Part shown: one piece after another, positions 1 to 5,791 of the stretch
Position numbering within the stretch: position 1 is the first letter of the stretch
Layout of the letters: the number at the start of each line of letters is the position of its first letter
Source of the DNA: Candidatus Altarchaeota archaeon
Lineage (GTDB): Archaea > Altiarchaeota > Altiarchaeia > IMC4 > DAOVSA01
Assembly: GCA_030633635.1 (NCBI GenBank)
Contig: DAOVSA010000041.1
Span: 1 to 5,791 of the forward strand
Direction: 5' to 3'
Length of the DNA: 5,791 nt
Translations under genes and position numbers: made by a program
Notes under the pieces: generated by a model
Database searches by the model: none
What the model was told of the DNA's origin: nothing
What the model saw: the letters and a program-made list of their open reading frames with translations, nothing else

Positions 1-827
1 CGATCCAGATCTGACGCACAAATGCTCCAAATTACGCCATCTATCTTTTGTTTCCATTCCACGGTTTTCTTTGCATCAAGAACGGTGATGTAGTTATAAG
101 ATCCAAGTATCACCTCATTATCCCCATCATCATCCAAATCAGCTATATAACAACTTCTAACGGTAGAATTTGCCGGGTATGTCCATTTCAAAGTCCCGTC
201 AATATCGAACAAATAAGCACTGTTACTGGATCCAACCAATACCTCTTCGTGCCCATCATTATCAATATCTGATGTACAAACGCTCCAGATCGTGGTGTTT
301 ATTGGAAATCTCCAATTTAAGCTACCGTTTTCATCGAGGACATAGATGCTGCGATCTCCTACACCTGAGCCAAATATCACCTCTTTATGACCATCCAGAT
401 CCAAATCCACCAGATTAAGGGTGGTAACCCGATCATATAATCTGTACTCCCACTCCCTATGGCCAGATGCATCTAGGACCCAGACATAATTATACCTGCC
501 ATATTCTCCAGAACCGGCTATCACCTCCATACTACCATCCAGATCCATATCTGTAATGTGCACTTGGCCTATCGCGATCTTTGTGTTATATGCCCACTCC
601 AAATCCCCTTCCATATTGAAAACATAGATAATATCGCCACCAATCACAACCTCTTTGTTTTCATTTCCAAGAATATCTGCTGCAGAGACGCTGCCAATAC
701 CAGCAGTCATTGTATGTTTCCACTTTAGTTCCAACACACCCGATTCTGCATCAACTACACCAATCATTCCTATCGTAAGACTCACGACGAGTAAAAGTTT
801 GATTAGTTTGTGTTGTTGAATCTTCAT
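1..827 (-). CDS. Secreted beta-propeller protein with FG-GAP/PQQ-like Ca-loop repeats (C-terminus beyond the window)
   Basis: An open frame of 275 codons begins at ATG 827 and runs off the left edge without a stop. Residues 1-27 form a Sec-type signal peptide: a basic start with lysines, a hydrophobic stretch from about 10 to 25, and a likely cut after Val-Asp-Ala27. The mature part is repetitive. Loops of the form DxDxDG, followed by an acidic residue and Val, start at residues 93, 141, 187 and 230; a degenerate copy lies near 51 and a fifth begins at 273, giving a 42-48 residue period. Each loop is followed by a hydrophobic strand and a Trp motif (LEWAY, REWEY, LNWRF, LKWTY, VEWKQ). This combines integrin/FG-GAP-like calcium loops with PQQ-like blades, as in extracellular beta-propellers. 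It follows two pilin-like genes on the same strand, so a surface adhesion or binding role is plausible. The ligand is unknown and no enzymatic motif is visible. Fold assignment is confident, function is not. Confidence 0.87.
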   Translation of the reverse strand, partial: MKIQQHKLIKLLLVVSLTIGMIGVVDAESGVLELKWKHTMTAGIGSVSAADILGNENKEVVIGGDIIYVFNMEGDLEWAYNTKIAIGQVHITDMDLDGSMEVIAGSGEYGRYNYVWVLDASGHREWEYRLYDRVTTLNLVDLDLDGHKEVIFGSGVGDRSIYVLDENGSLNWRFPINTTIWSVCTSDIDNDGHEEVLVGSSNSAYLFDIDGTLKWTYPANSTVRSCYIADLDDDGDNEVILGSYNYITVLDAKKTVEWKQKIDGVIWSICASDLD

Positions 828-842
828 TCTTATCTTTTATGG

Positions 843-863
843 TTTATATTTAGATCTATAAGT
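843..863 (-). promoter_or_regulatory. Candidate TATA region upstream of the propeller gene
   Basis: On the minus strand the 60-base gap before ATG 827 contains TTATAG and AAATATAA, with their centres about 20-33 bases from the ATG. That spacing fits an archaeal TATA box giving a leaderless or very short leader transcript. No Shine-Dalgarno sequence is evident. No minus-strand T-run separates this gene from the upstream pilin-like gene, so read-through from that gene is equally possible. AT-rich DNA yields such motifs by chance. Confidence 0.3.
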
Positions 864-887
864 TTAAGTCAGCATATCTTTTTTTGG

Positions 888-1562
888 TTATTCCCATACG
901 GTGAGTGTCAATCTAATGCTCTGATTACGCATTGAGAAGCGTTCCGCGATTTTTCCAGAGGCATTATAAAGCGCCGCGGTTCTGGTAGCTGGGTTCATGT
1001 CTGTTGCATCATCGATCATGGAATTTCCAATTGTACACGACGTTGGACTTTCAACGACAGTCTGATTAACTATTGTAAACTTTTTTCCGTTAAGACACGT
1101 TATATTGGTATCAGGTATGTCGACATGAAATCCACTGAGACAATGTGTGGTGTTCAAACAAGTTATTTTGAGATAAAATTCGTAGTCTTGGATTCCCAGT
1201 CGATATTTTATACCTTCATTCACATTATAGGTCGTGTTGATAAGATATATGAAACTTAACACCTTCTCTGGATCTAAAACCCTATCAAGTACTTTTTTGG
1301 AACCAAAAGTGGTATCCAATTTAGCAAGACCGATCACCGATTTATTCATCTCATCCCAACCCCAATCCTCTGGAACACCCGGTGTCCGAATTAGTTGCTC
1401 TATACTCCTTGTTGATACCTCTCTCATATCATAAGCCTTTTCTGAGCGTTCCATCTCTATTATGGAGACATTCCAGACGTAATAAATCGCACCAAACGAT
1501 AGCAGGAATATCGAAGATGCAACCATCACATCCCACGTCATTATCTGTGCTTTATTATGCAT
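888..1562 (-). CDS. Pilin-like secreted/membrane-anchored protein, class III signal peptide variant
   Basis: Function is not recognised. From ATG 1562 the product has 224 residues and starts MHNKAQ followed by a hydrophobic helix (about residues 10-30). This is the layout of an archaeal prepilin: a short basic leader, a likely cut before Gln, then a membrane or assembly helix. Position +5 after the cut is Trp and +6 is Asp, instead of the usual Glu at +5. The remainder is extracytoplasmic in character, with eight N-glycosylation sequons (NVS, NKS, NTT twice, NIT, NQT, NAS, NQS) and four cysteines that could form disulfides. The frame can be extended to GTG 1586, adding eight residues. ATG 1562 is preferred because it gives a compact prepilin leader and overlaps the preceding stop by only 8 bases, suggesting translational coupling. 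A structural pilin or minor pilin role is inferred; a non-pilin anchored surface protein is the alternative. Confidence 0.8.
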   Translation of the reverse strand: MHNKAQIMTWDVMVASSIFLLSFGAIYYVWNVSIIEMERSEKAYDMREVSTRSIEQLIRTPGVPEDWGWDEMNKSVIGLAKLDTTFGSKKVLDRVLDPEKVLSFIYLINTTYNVNEGIKYRLGIQDYEFYLKITCLNTTHCLSGFHVDIPDTNITCLNGKKFTIVNQTVVESPTSCTIGNSMIDDATDMNPATRTAALYNASGKIAERFSMRNQSIRLTLTVWE

Positions 1563-2061
1563 TTTCCAAGTAAATGTACCCCTCACGGTTTATAATTTTG
1601 ATTTGAATCGTTTTATTTATCTCCAGACGGATCACACTCAATGCAGGATCGTGAGTACATATGCTCAAGGTCTGATTTGTGCATACAACCTTGGGCGCAA
1701 CCAAGGGTCTCCCCCATGTTAAATTTTCTGACGTATAGGTTATCTTTATATAGGGTTCATTCTCATAAAACGTCAAAATATATGGAGTATTTCCATGAAG
1801 CCTGCCTTGAAGGGTAAAATAGCGATAATAACCGGGCCCCTCCATGCTAATCCTGTCTATGTTGTCTGCCATAGACCTGCAAACCATTTTTGCCTCAAGA
1901 AAAACCCTAAGTTCATTACCTTCATTGTATTTTTGATAAACAACGAGGGACGCTACGGTGAGTATAACCATCACAAGCGCTATAACTACGATAAACTCCA
2001 CACTTGCCTGTCCAGATAGATTTTTTGAGAATTTTCGTACCTTGAAAAAGCGTTCAATCAT
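1555..2061 (-). CDS. Pilin-like protein with DUF361-type class III signal sequence
   Basis: The 168-residue product has a basic N-terminus (about residues 1-16), then Ser-Gly17 | Gln18-Ala-Ser-Val-Glu22, then a hydrophobic helix to about residue 42. Gln at +1 and Glu at +5 after the Gly are the hallmark of archaeal class III (DUF361) prepilins, which are processed by a membrane aspartic prepilin peptidase of the EppA/PibD/FlaK kind. The Glu is thought to register subunits during filament assembly. The soluble part carries sequons at Asn113, Asn129 and Asn149 and cysteines at 61, 127 and 135, and is predicted to be beta-rich by eye. It is the first gene of the minus-strand cluster and its stop overlaps the start of the next pilin-like gene. 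A TATA-like sequence lies about 24 bases before the ATG, with no Shine-Dalgarno, so a leaderless transcript is likely. The signal class is confident; which filament it builds is unknown. Confidence 0.85.
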   Translation of the reverse strand: MIERFFKVRKFSKNLSGQASVEFIVVIALVMVILTVASLVVYQKYNEGNELRVFLEAKMVCRSMADNIDRISMEGPGYYRYFTLQGRLHGNTPYILTFYENEPYIKITYTSENLTWGRPLVAPKVVCTNQTLSICTHDPALSVIRLEINKTIQIKIINREGYIYLENA

Positions 2062-2076
2062 TTTTAATTATCTTTT

Positions 2077-2092
2077 CATATATTATATTATT
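2077..2092 (-). promoter_or_regulatory. TATA-like box for the pilin-like gene cluster
   Basis: On the minus strand this reads as a TA-rich stretch (TAATATAATATATG) centred about 24 bases upstream of ATG 2061. That is the normal distance from an archaeal TATA box to the transcription start, implying that transcription begins at or just before the ATG. A second candidate, TTTTTTATAG (2107-2116), lies further upstream and would give a leader of roughly 25 bases. Confidence 0.45.
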
Positions 2093-2132
2093 AGATCTCT
2101 TTTCTCTATAAAAAATATGGGGCATGTTGTCC

Positions 2133-2146
2133 GTATCTTGGGATAC
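2133..2146. promoter_or_regulatory. Palindrome GTATC-ttgg-GATAC between divergent promoters
   Basis: A perfect inverted repeat with 5-base arms and a 4-base centre lies in the 174-base region between the pilin-like cluster and lonB. It sits about 30 bases upstream of the lonB TATA-like box and about 40 bases upstream of the cluster's box, a suitable place for a dimeric regulator acting on both genes. Arms this short also arise by chance, so the operator call is tentative. Confidence 0.25.
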
Positions 2147-2172
2147 TTTCTCCTTAATTAATCAAAATTAAT

Positions 2173-2182
2173 GGTTTATAAG
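2173..2182 (+). promoter_or_regulatory. TATA-like box for lonB
   Basis: GGTTTATAAG resembles the archaeal TATA consensus and predicts a transcription start near 2204. This would leave a leader of about 32 bases before GTG 2236. It is the best-formed box between the palindrome and the lonB start. Confidence 0.45.
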
Positions 2183-2202
2183 CTATTAAAAAGCTATTAA
2201 AA
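2181..2202 (+). repeat. 11-bp tandem duplication AGCTATTAAAA x2
   Basis: Two exact, adjacent copies of an 11-base unit lie immediately downstream of the lonB TATA-like box, ending about where transcription would start. The unit is close to one helical turn. It may be a simple slippage product or it may affect promoter spacing. Confidence 0.7.
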
Positions 2203-2235
2203 ATTAGAAAGAACGAGATGACTAAATAAAAATTA

Positions 2236-4173
2236 GTGAAGAAAGCAATGGAAACCACAAAAAAAACATCAACCAAGACGAAGAATAAAATCCCTATGGA
2301 CGGCAGGGCTTCCTGGGACGATTTCACGACAACAGACGAAATAACAGTTCCAAAAAGACTAGTGGACCAGGTTGTCGGCCAAAACAAGGCAGTTGACATA
2401 ATTAAAAAGGCAGCAAAACAGAGGAGACATATCCTGTTGATCGGCGAACCCGGAACCGGAAAATCGATGCTGGCGAGGGCAATAGCCGAATTATTGCCAA
2501 GGAAAGATCTAACCGATATTTTATCGTGCAAAAATCCGGAAGATACGAATAATCCAAAAATTGCAGTCGTGCCGGCGGGTAAGGGTAGAGAAATCGTGAA
2601 AAAGGAGAAAGAAAAAGAAGGCATTTCTGGTGGGAATAATAGCTCTCATTTGCTCCCAATAATAATCATTTTTTTTATTGCACCATTCGTGTTCTATGTA
2701 TATGCCTCGATTAGGGGCATCGAGATAGATAGTATGGTAGTATTTGGGATGATGGGACTCGGTATGCTCTTCATATTCTTCTTTGGACTAAATTTCAGGT
2801 CACTCATGATGGGAGCAGTGAAATCAAAAGCCCCAAGGGTTGTTGTCGATAATTCGAAAGAAGAATCAGCTCCATTTTACGATGCTTCTGGTGCTCATGC
2901 TGGGGCATTGCTTGGGGATGTAAAGCACGATCCATTACAAACCGGTGGATTGGGAACCCCTTCACATCTCAGAGTGGTTGCTGGAATGATTCATAAAGCG
3001 AATAAGGGTGTTCTCTTCATCGACGAAATAGGTAGTTTGGGAAAATCTCAGCAGGACCTGCTAACAGCAATACAAGAGAAAAAACTGACGATAACTGGCA
3101 GATCGGAGATGAGTTCCGGAGCAATGGTTATAAGCGATCCAGTTCCCTGTGATTTCATACTGGTTGCCGCAGGAAATATGCACGATGTTGAACAAATGCA
3201 TCCGGCATTGAGATCAAGAATAAGGGGGTATGGTTATGAAATCTATCTGAAAGATATGATTGAAGATAACAATAAAAATAGAAAAAAAATCGTTCAATTT
3301 ATAAGCCAGGAAGTAGAGAAGGATGGAAAAATCCCACATTTTACTAGAGATGCGGTTGAAGTGGTAATACGAGAATTCAGAAGAAAAGCAGGCATGAAGA
3401 ATAAATTGACCCTCAGATTTAGGGAGATGGGTGGTTTATTGAGAGCTGCCGGAGACATAGCAATAGAAAAAAAGCACAAATATGTAACTGCAGATGATGT
3501 CCTAGAAGGGAAAAAATCTGCAAGGACATTGGAGCAACAGGTCGCAGACATATACCTGACCAAAAAGAAAGAATATGACGTTCTGATCACCGAAGGATCC
3601 AGGATTGGTAGGGTGAATGGATTAGCTGTGATTGGTGAAGGAGGCACCCTACTACCAATAGTTGCTGAAGTGGCACCAGCGCAGAGTGAAGGGGTGGGTA
3701 GGATAATTGCAACAGGAAAACTCGGAGAAATAGCTAAAGAATCCATAACCAACATCTCAGCACTGATAAAAATATTCAGTGGCAAAGACATCTCAAATCA
3801 TGATATTCACATTCAATTTTTGCAGACGTATGAGGGTGTAGAGGGGGACTCCGCGTCAGTATCTGTTGTCGTCGCAGTAATCTCGGCAATTGAGCACGTT
3901 GGTGTTCTTCAAGATGTTGCCGTGACTGGTTCAATAACTGTAAGAGGTGAACTCTTACCTGTTGGCGGCGTAACGCCTAAGATAGAGTCGGCAATAGAAG
4001 CCGGAATAAAAAAGGTGGTAATTCCAAGGAGTAATGAAAGAGATGTGCTGTTGGAGAAGAGATACAAGGGCAAAATTGAAATCGTTACGGCGAGAACCCT
4101 GGTTGATGTACTAAAACACTCACTGGATCATGGAGAAAAAATCGTCGAGAAGATGGAAAAGATTATAGATTGA
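2236..4173 (+). CDS. lonB: Archaeal membrane-bound ATP-dependent Lon protease (LonB type)
   Basis: This 645-residue protein is full length for archaeal LonB, the membrane-tethered AAA+ serine protease that degrades misfolded and regulatory proteins at the cytoplasmic face. Walker A is GEPGTGKS (70-77). Two membrane helices (about 138-158 and 167-185) are inserted between Walker A and Walker B, the diagnostic LonB arrangement. Walker B is LFIDEI (260-265), sensor 1 is Asn314, arginine-finger candidates lie in RSRIR (326-330) and the sensor 2 region is near 394-408. The protease domain has catalytic Ser539 in EGDSAS and Lys582 in GGVTPK, 43 residues apart as in other Lon proteases, so the enzyme looks active. 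GTG 2236 was kept as start, but ATG 2248 (residue 5) is equally possible; an in-frame TAA at 2227 bars any longer form. There is no clear Shine-Dalgarno. It is divergent from the pilin-like cluster. Confidence 0.97.
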   Translation: MKKAMETTKKTSTKTKNKIPMDGRASWDDFTTTDEITVPKRLVDQVVGQNKAVDIIKKAAKQRRHILLIGEPGTGKSMLARAIAELLPRKDLTDILSCKNPEDTNNPKIAVVPAGKGREIVKKEKEKEGISGGNNSSHLLPIIIIFFIAPFVFYVYASIRGIEIDSMVVFGMMGLGMLFIFFFGLNFRSLMMGAVKSKAPRVVVDNSKEESAPFYDASGAHAGALLGDVKHDPLQTGGLGTPSHLRVVAGMIHKANKGVLFIDEIGSLGKSQQDLLTAIQEKKLTITGRSEMSSGAMVISDPVPCDFILVAAGNMHDVEQMHPALRSRIRGYGYEIYLKDMIEDNNKNRKKIVQFISQEVEKDGKIPHFTRDAVEVVIREFRRKAGMKNKLTLRFREMGGLLRAAGDIAIEKKHKYVTADDVLEGKKSARTLEQQVADIYLTKKKEYDVLITEGSRIGRVNGLAVIGEGGTLLPIVAEVAPAQSEGVGRIIATGKLGEIAKESITNISALIKIFSGKDISNHDIHIQFLQTYEGVEGDSASVSVVVAVISAIEHVGVLQDVAVTGSITVRGELLPVGGVTPKIESAIEAGIKKVVIPRSNERDVLLEKRYKGKIEIVTARTLVDVLKHSLDHGEKIVEKMEKIID

Positions 4174-4202
4174 TAATAGATTATAGATTGATAATAGATT
4201 AA
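4160..4202 (+). repeat. 18-bp tandem duplication across the lonB stop, with two in-frame TGA-TAA-TAG triplets
   Basis: The unit AGATTATAGATTGATAAT occurs twice exactly (4160-4177 and 4178-4195), and the first six bases of a third copy or overlap continue to about 4201. The unit is six codons long, so the lonB frame is preserved. The protein ends at TGA 4171 and is followed in frame by TAA and TAG. The second copy repeats the TGA-TAA-TAG series at 4189-4197. Confidence 0.9.
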
Positions 4203-4228
4203 CCCGTGTAATCCCCCTTAGTTTGCGA

Positions 4229-4233
4229 TTTTT
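4229..4233 (+). terminator. Possible T-run terminator after lonB
   Basis: Five consecutive T residues lie about 56 bases past the lonB stop and before the presumed mptA promoter. Euryarchaeal transcription can end at T-runs without a hairpin, and none is visible here. Evidence is weak. Confidence 0.2.
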
Positions 4234-4247
4234 GGAAATCCCCACCC

Positions 4248-4256
4248 CATTTATCC
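4248..4256 (+). promoter_or_regulatory. Weak TATA-like candidate for mptA
   Basis: CATTTATCC lies about 40 bases before ATG 4293 and would place a transcription start near 4278 with a leader of about 15 bases. It is a poor match to the consensus. Transcription from lonB across the 119-base gap is the alternative. Confidence 0.2.
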
Positions 4257-4292
4257 GCTCTGATCGGATCAATATCCACATGTACGTTGAAA

Positions 4293-5117
4293 ATGATTAT
4301 CCAATCCTCTAAAATGGATACACAAGAAAATAAACCAAAAATCATGGAAGATCTAGAAAAGGCAGGAATTACAAACCTAAGAACATTGGTTATGATAAAC
4401 TGGAAGGGAAAAGAGTACAGATTTGTACCGAGAATTACGATAACAATAGATCTGGAGAAAAAAAAGAAGGGCATTCACATGAGCAGGTTGATCGAATCGA
4501 TTATCGAAACAGTGGAAGAAGAAACAGGAGAGAGACATTCATCTATAGAAGAGCTGGAGAAACATATCCTAGAACATTTAAAAGGAAAGCATACCTATAA
4601 GAGAGGAGAAATTTGGATGGAAACCGAGTTGGTTGTACCCCGAAAAACCCCGGTGACAAGAAAACAGACAATGGAAACTCATGATGTAAGAATTGGGGTT
4701 TTTAATACCAATAATGATGGAGATAATGGAAAGTATGGAAAGATCTTGGAGGTAAAGGTTATTGGAAACACGGTGTGCCCGCACGCAATAGATAATTGGG
4801 GGAAAACACACATCCAGAGAGCTATTGGGATACTTGAAATAAGAACAGATTATGATAATGAAGTTGAATTGGAGGATATGATTCGGTGTGTCGAAGATTC
4901 GTTCTCCTCTGAAGTATATACCCTCTTGAAATCCGAAGACGAACACTGGGTCGTTGATCGTATGTTTCAGAATCCTAAATTCGTGGAAGATGTCACTAGA
5001 GAGATTCTACACCATGCAAAACAGAGATTCAAAGACTGCGAAATCAAGGCAAGAACCATATCCCAGGAGTCCATACACAGGCATGATGTCGTTGCCGAGG
5101 GTTCCGGTAAGGTATAA
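4293..5117 (+). CDS. mptA: GTP cyclohydrolase MptA (FolE2/COG1469 family)
   Basis: This cytoplasmic metalloenzyme, in archaea, converts GTP to 7,8-dihydroneopterin 2',3'-cyclic phosphate, the first step of the methanopterin-type pterin pathway. From ATG 4293 it has 274 residues, near the family size. Family signatures in order are the N-terminal IIQSS segment and the AGITNL stretch, KGIHMSR (59-65), TPVTRKQ (119-125), the Cys162-Pro-His with His173 in THIQR, LLKSEDE (211-217) and the terminal QESIHRHD (258-265). The Cys, the His residues and an acidic residue of the LLK..DE segment are the likely metal and active-site residues by comparison with FolE2 enzymes. TTG 4287 and ATG 4314 are alternative starts; 4293 keeps the conserved IIQSS region. 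No Shine-Dalgarno is evident. Bacterial-type FolE2 activity giving the triphosphate cannot be excluded from sequence. The gene converges with hel308. Confidence 0.92.
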   Translation: MIIQSSKMDTQENKPKIMEDLEKAGITNLRTLVMINWKGKEYRFVPRITITIDLEKKKKGIHMSRLIESIIETVEEETGERHSSIEELEKHILEHLKGKHTYKRGEIWMETELVVPRKTPVTRKQTMETHDVRIGVFNTNNDGDNGKYGKILEVKVIGNTVCPHAIDNWGKTHIQRAIGILEIRTDYDNEVELEDMIRCVEDSFSSEVYTLLKSEDEHWVVDRMFQNPKFVEDVTREILHHAKQRFKDCEIKARTISQESIHRHDVVAEGSGKV

Positions 5118-5153
5118 AGGTATGGGTATAATGAAGATGGGCACCATGCCAGA

Positions 5154-5159
5154 TTTTTT
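5154..5159 (+). terminator. Possible T-run terminator after mptA
   Basis: Six T residues lie about 37 bases past the mptA stop, inside the 77-base gap before the convergent hel308 end. The position suits a hairpin-independent archaeal terminator. No comparable T-run serves the minus-strand hel308 transcript in this gap. Confidence 0.3.
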
Positions 5160-5194
5160 GGTAGTTGGTCATCTATATAATCTATAAGTCAATG

Positions 5195-5791
5195 TTAGCT
5201 TATCTCTCTTCTGACACTCCCAGCGATCTTGGATCCAAGTATTTCCGCCAGCTTCCTATCATCTGCGTTCTTCAAATCCCTGATATTTTTAAATCCTGCA
5301 TTAAATAACTTTCTGGATCTGACCCTGCCGATGCCTCTAATTCTGACTAATTGGATTAATTCCTCCTTTATCCCATACTTTATCCGTATTTCCATCTTTT
5401 TAAGTTCCTTAAAAGATCGTTCAAGCATTAAGATCTTTGAGATTTCGGAAGCCGAGTAAGTCAGCCATTCGGCGATCCTCAATCGCTGCTGCAGTATACC
5501 GGGGCCTGCTCCATACGCCTCAAGTATCGAATCTTCTGAGATCTCACCTATCCAATCATTTAAGAGTTTTGCGGTCTTAAATCTCTCTAAAAAGTTTACA
5601 TCCAGATCAAAACCATCTAAATTCCTGAGTAGTGGTGCTTTACAAGCATTTATCCAGAGATATCCCTCCTCCTTTCTACCAACGTATAATAAAGGCATCT
5701 CAACGCTATCACACAACATCTCCAAAAGTCCAAGAGATGAAAATTCGTGCCTTGATTCTGCAATCTCAAGCAGGGAGATATAGTTATGGGC
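5195..5791 (-). CDS. hel308: Hel308 (Ski2-like) DNA helicase, C-terminal 198 residues; N-terminus beyond the right edge
   Basis: Open from the right edge to TAA 5195-5197. An internal ATG at 5725 is not the start, because coding similarity continues to the edge. Hel308 is a 3'-5' superfamily 2 helicase that acts at stalled replication forks. The part present is the C-terminal third. It includes the ratchet-type helical domain (about residues 70-122 of the fragment, with the GPG turn and the AEWLTYS helix, whose Trp is typical of the DNA-contacting ratchet helix). The terminal helix-hairpin-helix domain has the very characteristic LVRIRGIGRVRSRKLFNAG (147-165). The motor domains with Walker motifs would lie outside the window. 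The fragment is collinear with the family and ends at a usual place, without damage. It is convergent with mptA and separated from it by 77 bases. Confidence 0.93.
   Translation of the reverse strand, partial: AHNYISLLEIAESRHEFSSLGLLEMLCDSVEMPLLYVGRKEEGYLWINACKAPLLRNLDGFDLDVNFLERFKTAKLLNDWIGEISEDSILEAYGAGPGILQQRLRIAEWLTYSASEISKILMLERSFKELKKMEIRIKYGIKEELIQLVRIRGIGRVRSRKLFNAGFKNIRDLKNADDRKLAEILGSKIAGSVRREIS

Noticed and set aside
48..418. Two overlapping plus-strand open frames at the left edge
   Set aside because: They are opposite the repeat region of the propeller gene, whose signal peptide and periodic Ca-loops clearly identify the coding strand.
2154..2624. Open frame of 156 codons on the minus strand opposite the lonB start
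   Set aside because: It lies antisense to the highly conserved Walker A region of lonB, has low-complexity Phe/Ser/Leu composition typical of an antisense shadow, and shows no recognisable domain.
3294..3791. Open frame of 165 codons on the minus strand within lonB
   Set aside because: It is fully antisense to the sensor 2 and protease-domain start of LonB, whose conserved motifs explain the sequence.
4265..4276. Small inverted repeat GGAT-caat-ATCC upstream of mptA
   Set aside because: Four-base arms are too short to support an operator or hairpin call.
4578..4946. Open frame of 122 codons on the minus strand within mptA
   Set aside because: It is antisense to conserved MptA motifs and no family is recognisable in it.
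5176..5185. Ten bases (ATAGATTATA on the minus strand) shared with the 18-bp repeat after lonB, in inverted orientation around mptA
   Set aside because: The match is short and very AT-rich, so chance is sufficient. No flanking identity or target-site duplication supports a mobile element around mptA.
5195..5725. A complete small helix-hairpin-helix protein starting at ATG 5725
   Set aside because: The frame stays open to the right edge and the added residues fit the Hel308 C-terminal region, so this is the end of a larger helicase gene.

Overview
The window looks like chromosomal DNA from an archaeon, most likely a euryarchaeote related to methanogens or anaerobic methanotrophs. Four things point there: a membrane-inserted LonB protease, an MptA/FolE2-type GTP cyclohydrolase (first step of archaeal pterin synthesis), the C-terminal part of a Hel308 DNA helicase, and two secreted proteins with class III (archaeal pilin-type) signal sequences. 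The DNA is AT-rich. Several starts lack a convincing Shine-Dalgarno sequence and have TATA-like boxes at distances that suit leaderless or short-leader transcripts. The genus cannot be named from the sequence alone.

Layout. Positions 1-2061 (minus strand) hold a cell-surface cluster, read from right to left. It has a pilin-like protein with a DUF361-type N-terminus (2061-1555), a second pilin-like protein overlapping it by 8 bases (1562-888), and, after 60 bases, a secreted beta-propeller protein with Ca-loop repeats (827 to the left edge, incomplete). Positions 2062-2235 are a divergent promoter region with TATA-like boxes for both directions, a short palindrome and an 11-bp tandem duplication. 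Positions 2236-4173 (plus) encode LonB. Its stop lies in an 18-bp tandem duplication that places TGA-TAA-TAG in frame twice. Positions 4293-5117 (plus) encode MptA. Positions 5195-5791 (minus, running off the right edge) encode the C-terminal 198 residues of Hel308, convergent with mptA. No stretch over 300 bases lacks a gene.

How the genes relate. lonB, mptA and hel308 are housekeeping genes (membrane protein quality control, pterin cofactor synthesis, replication-fork repair) with no obvious shared pathway. The accessory-looking part is the left cluster. Two small membrane-anchored, sequon-rich pilin-like proteins are translationally linked and followed by an exported repeat protein, which suggests an undescribed surface filament or adhesin assembly. 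That function is inferred; only the signal sequences, repeats and gene order are seen directly. No rRNA, tRNA, CRISPR array, insertion sequence or origin was recognised.
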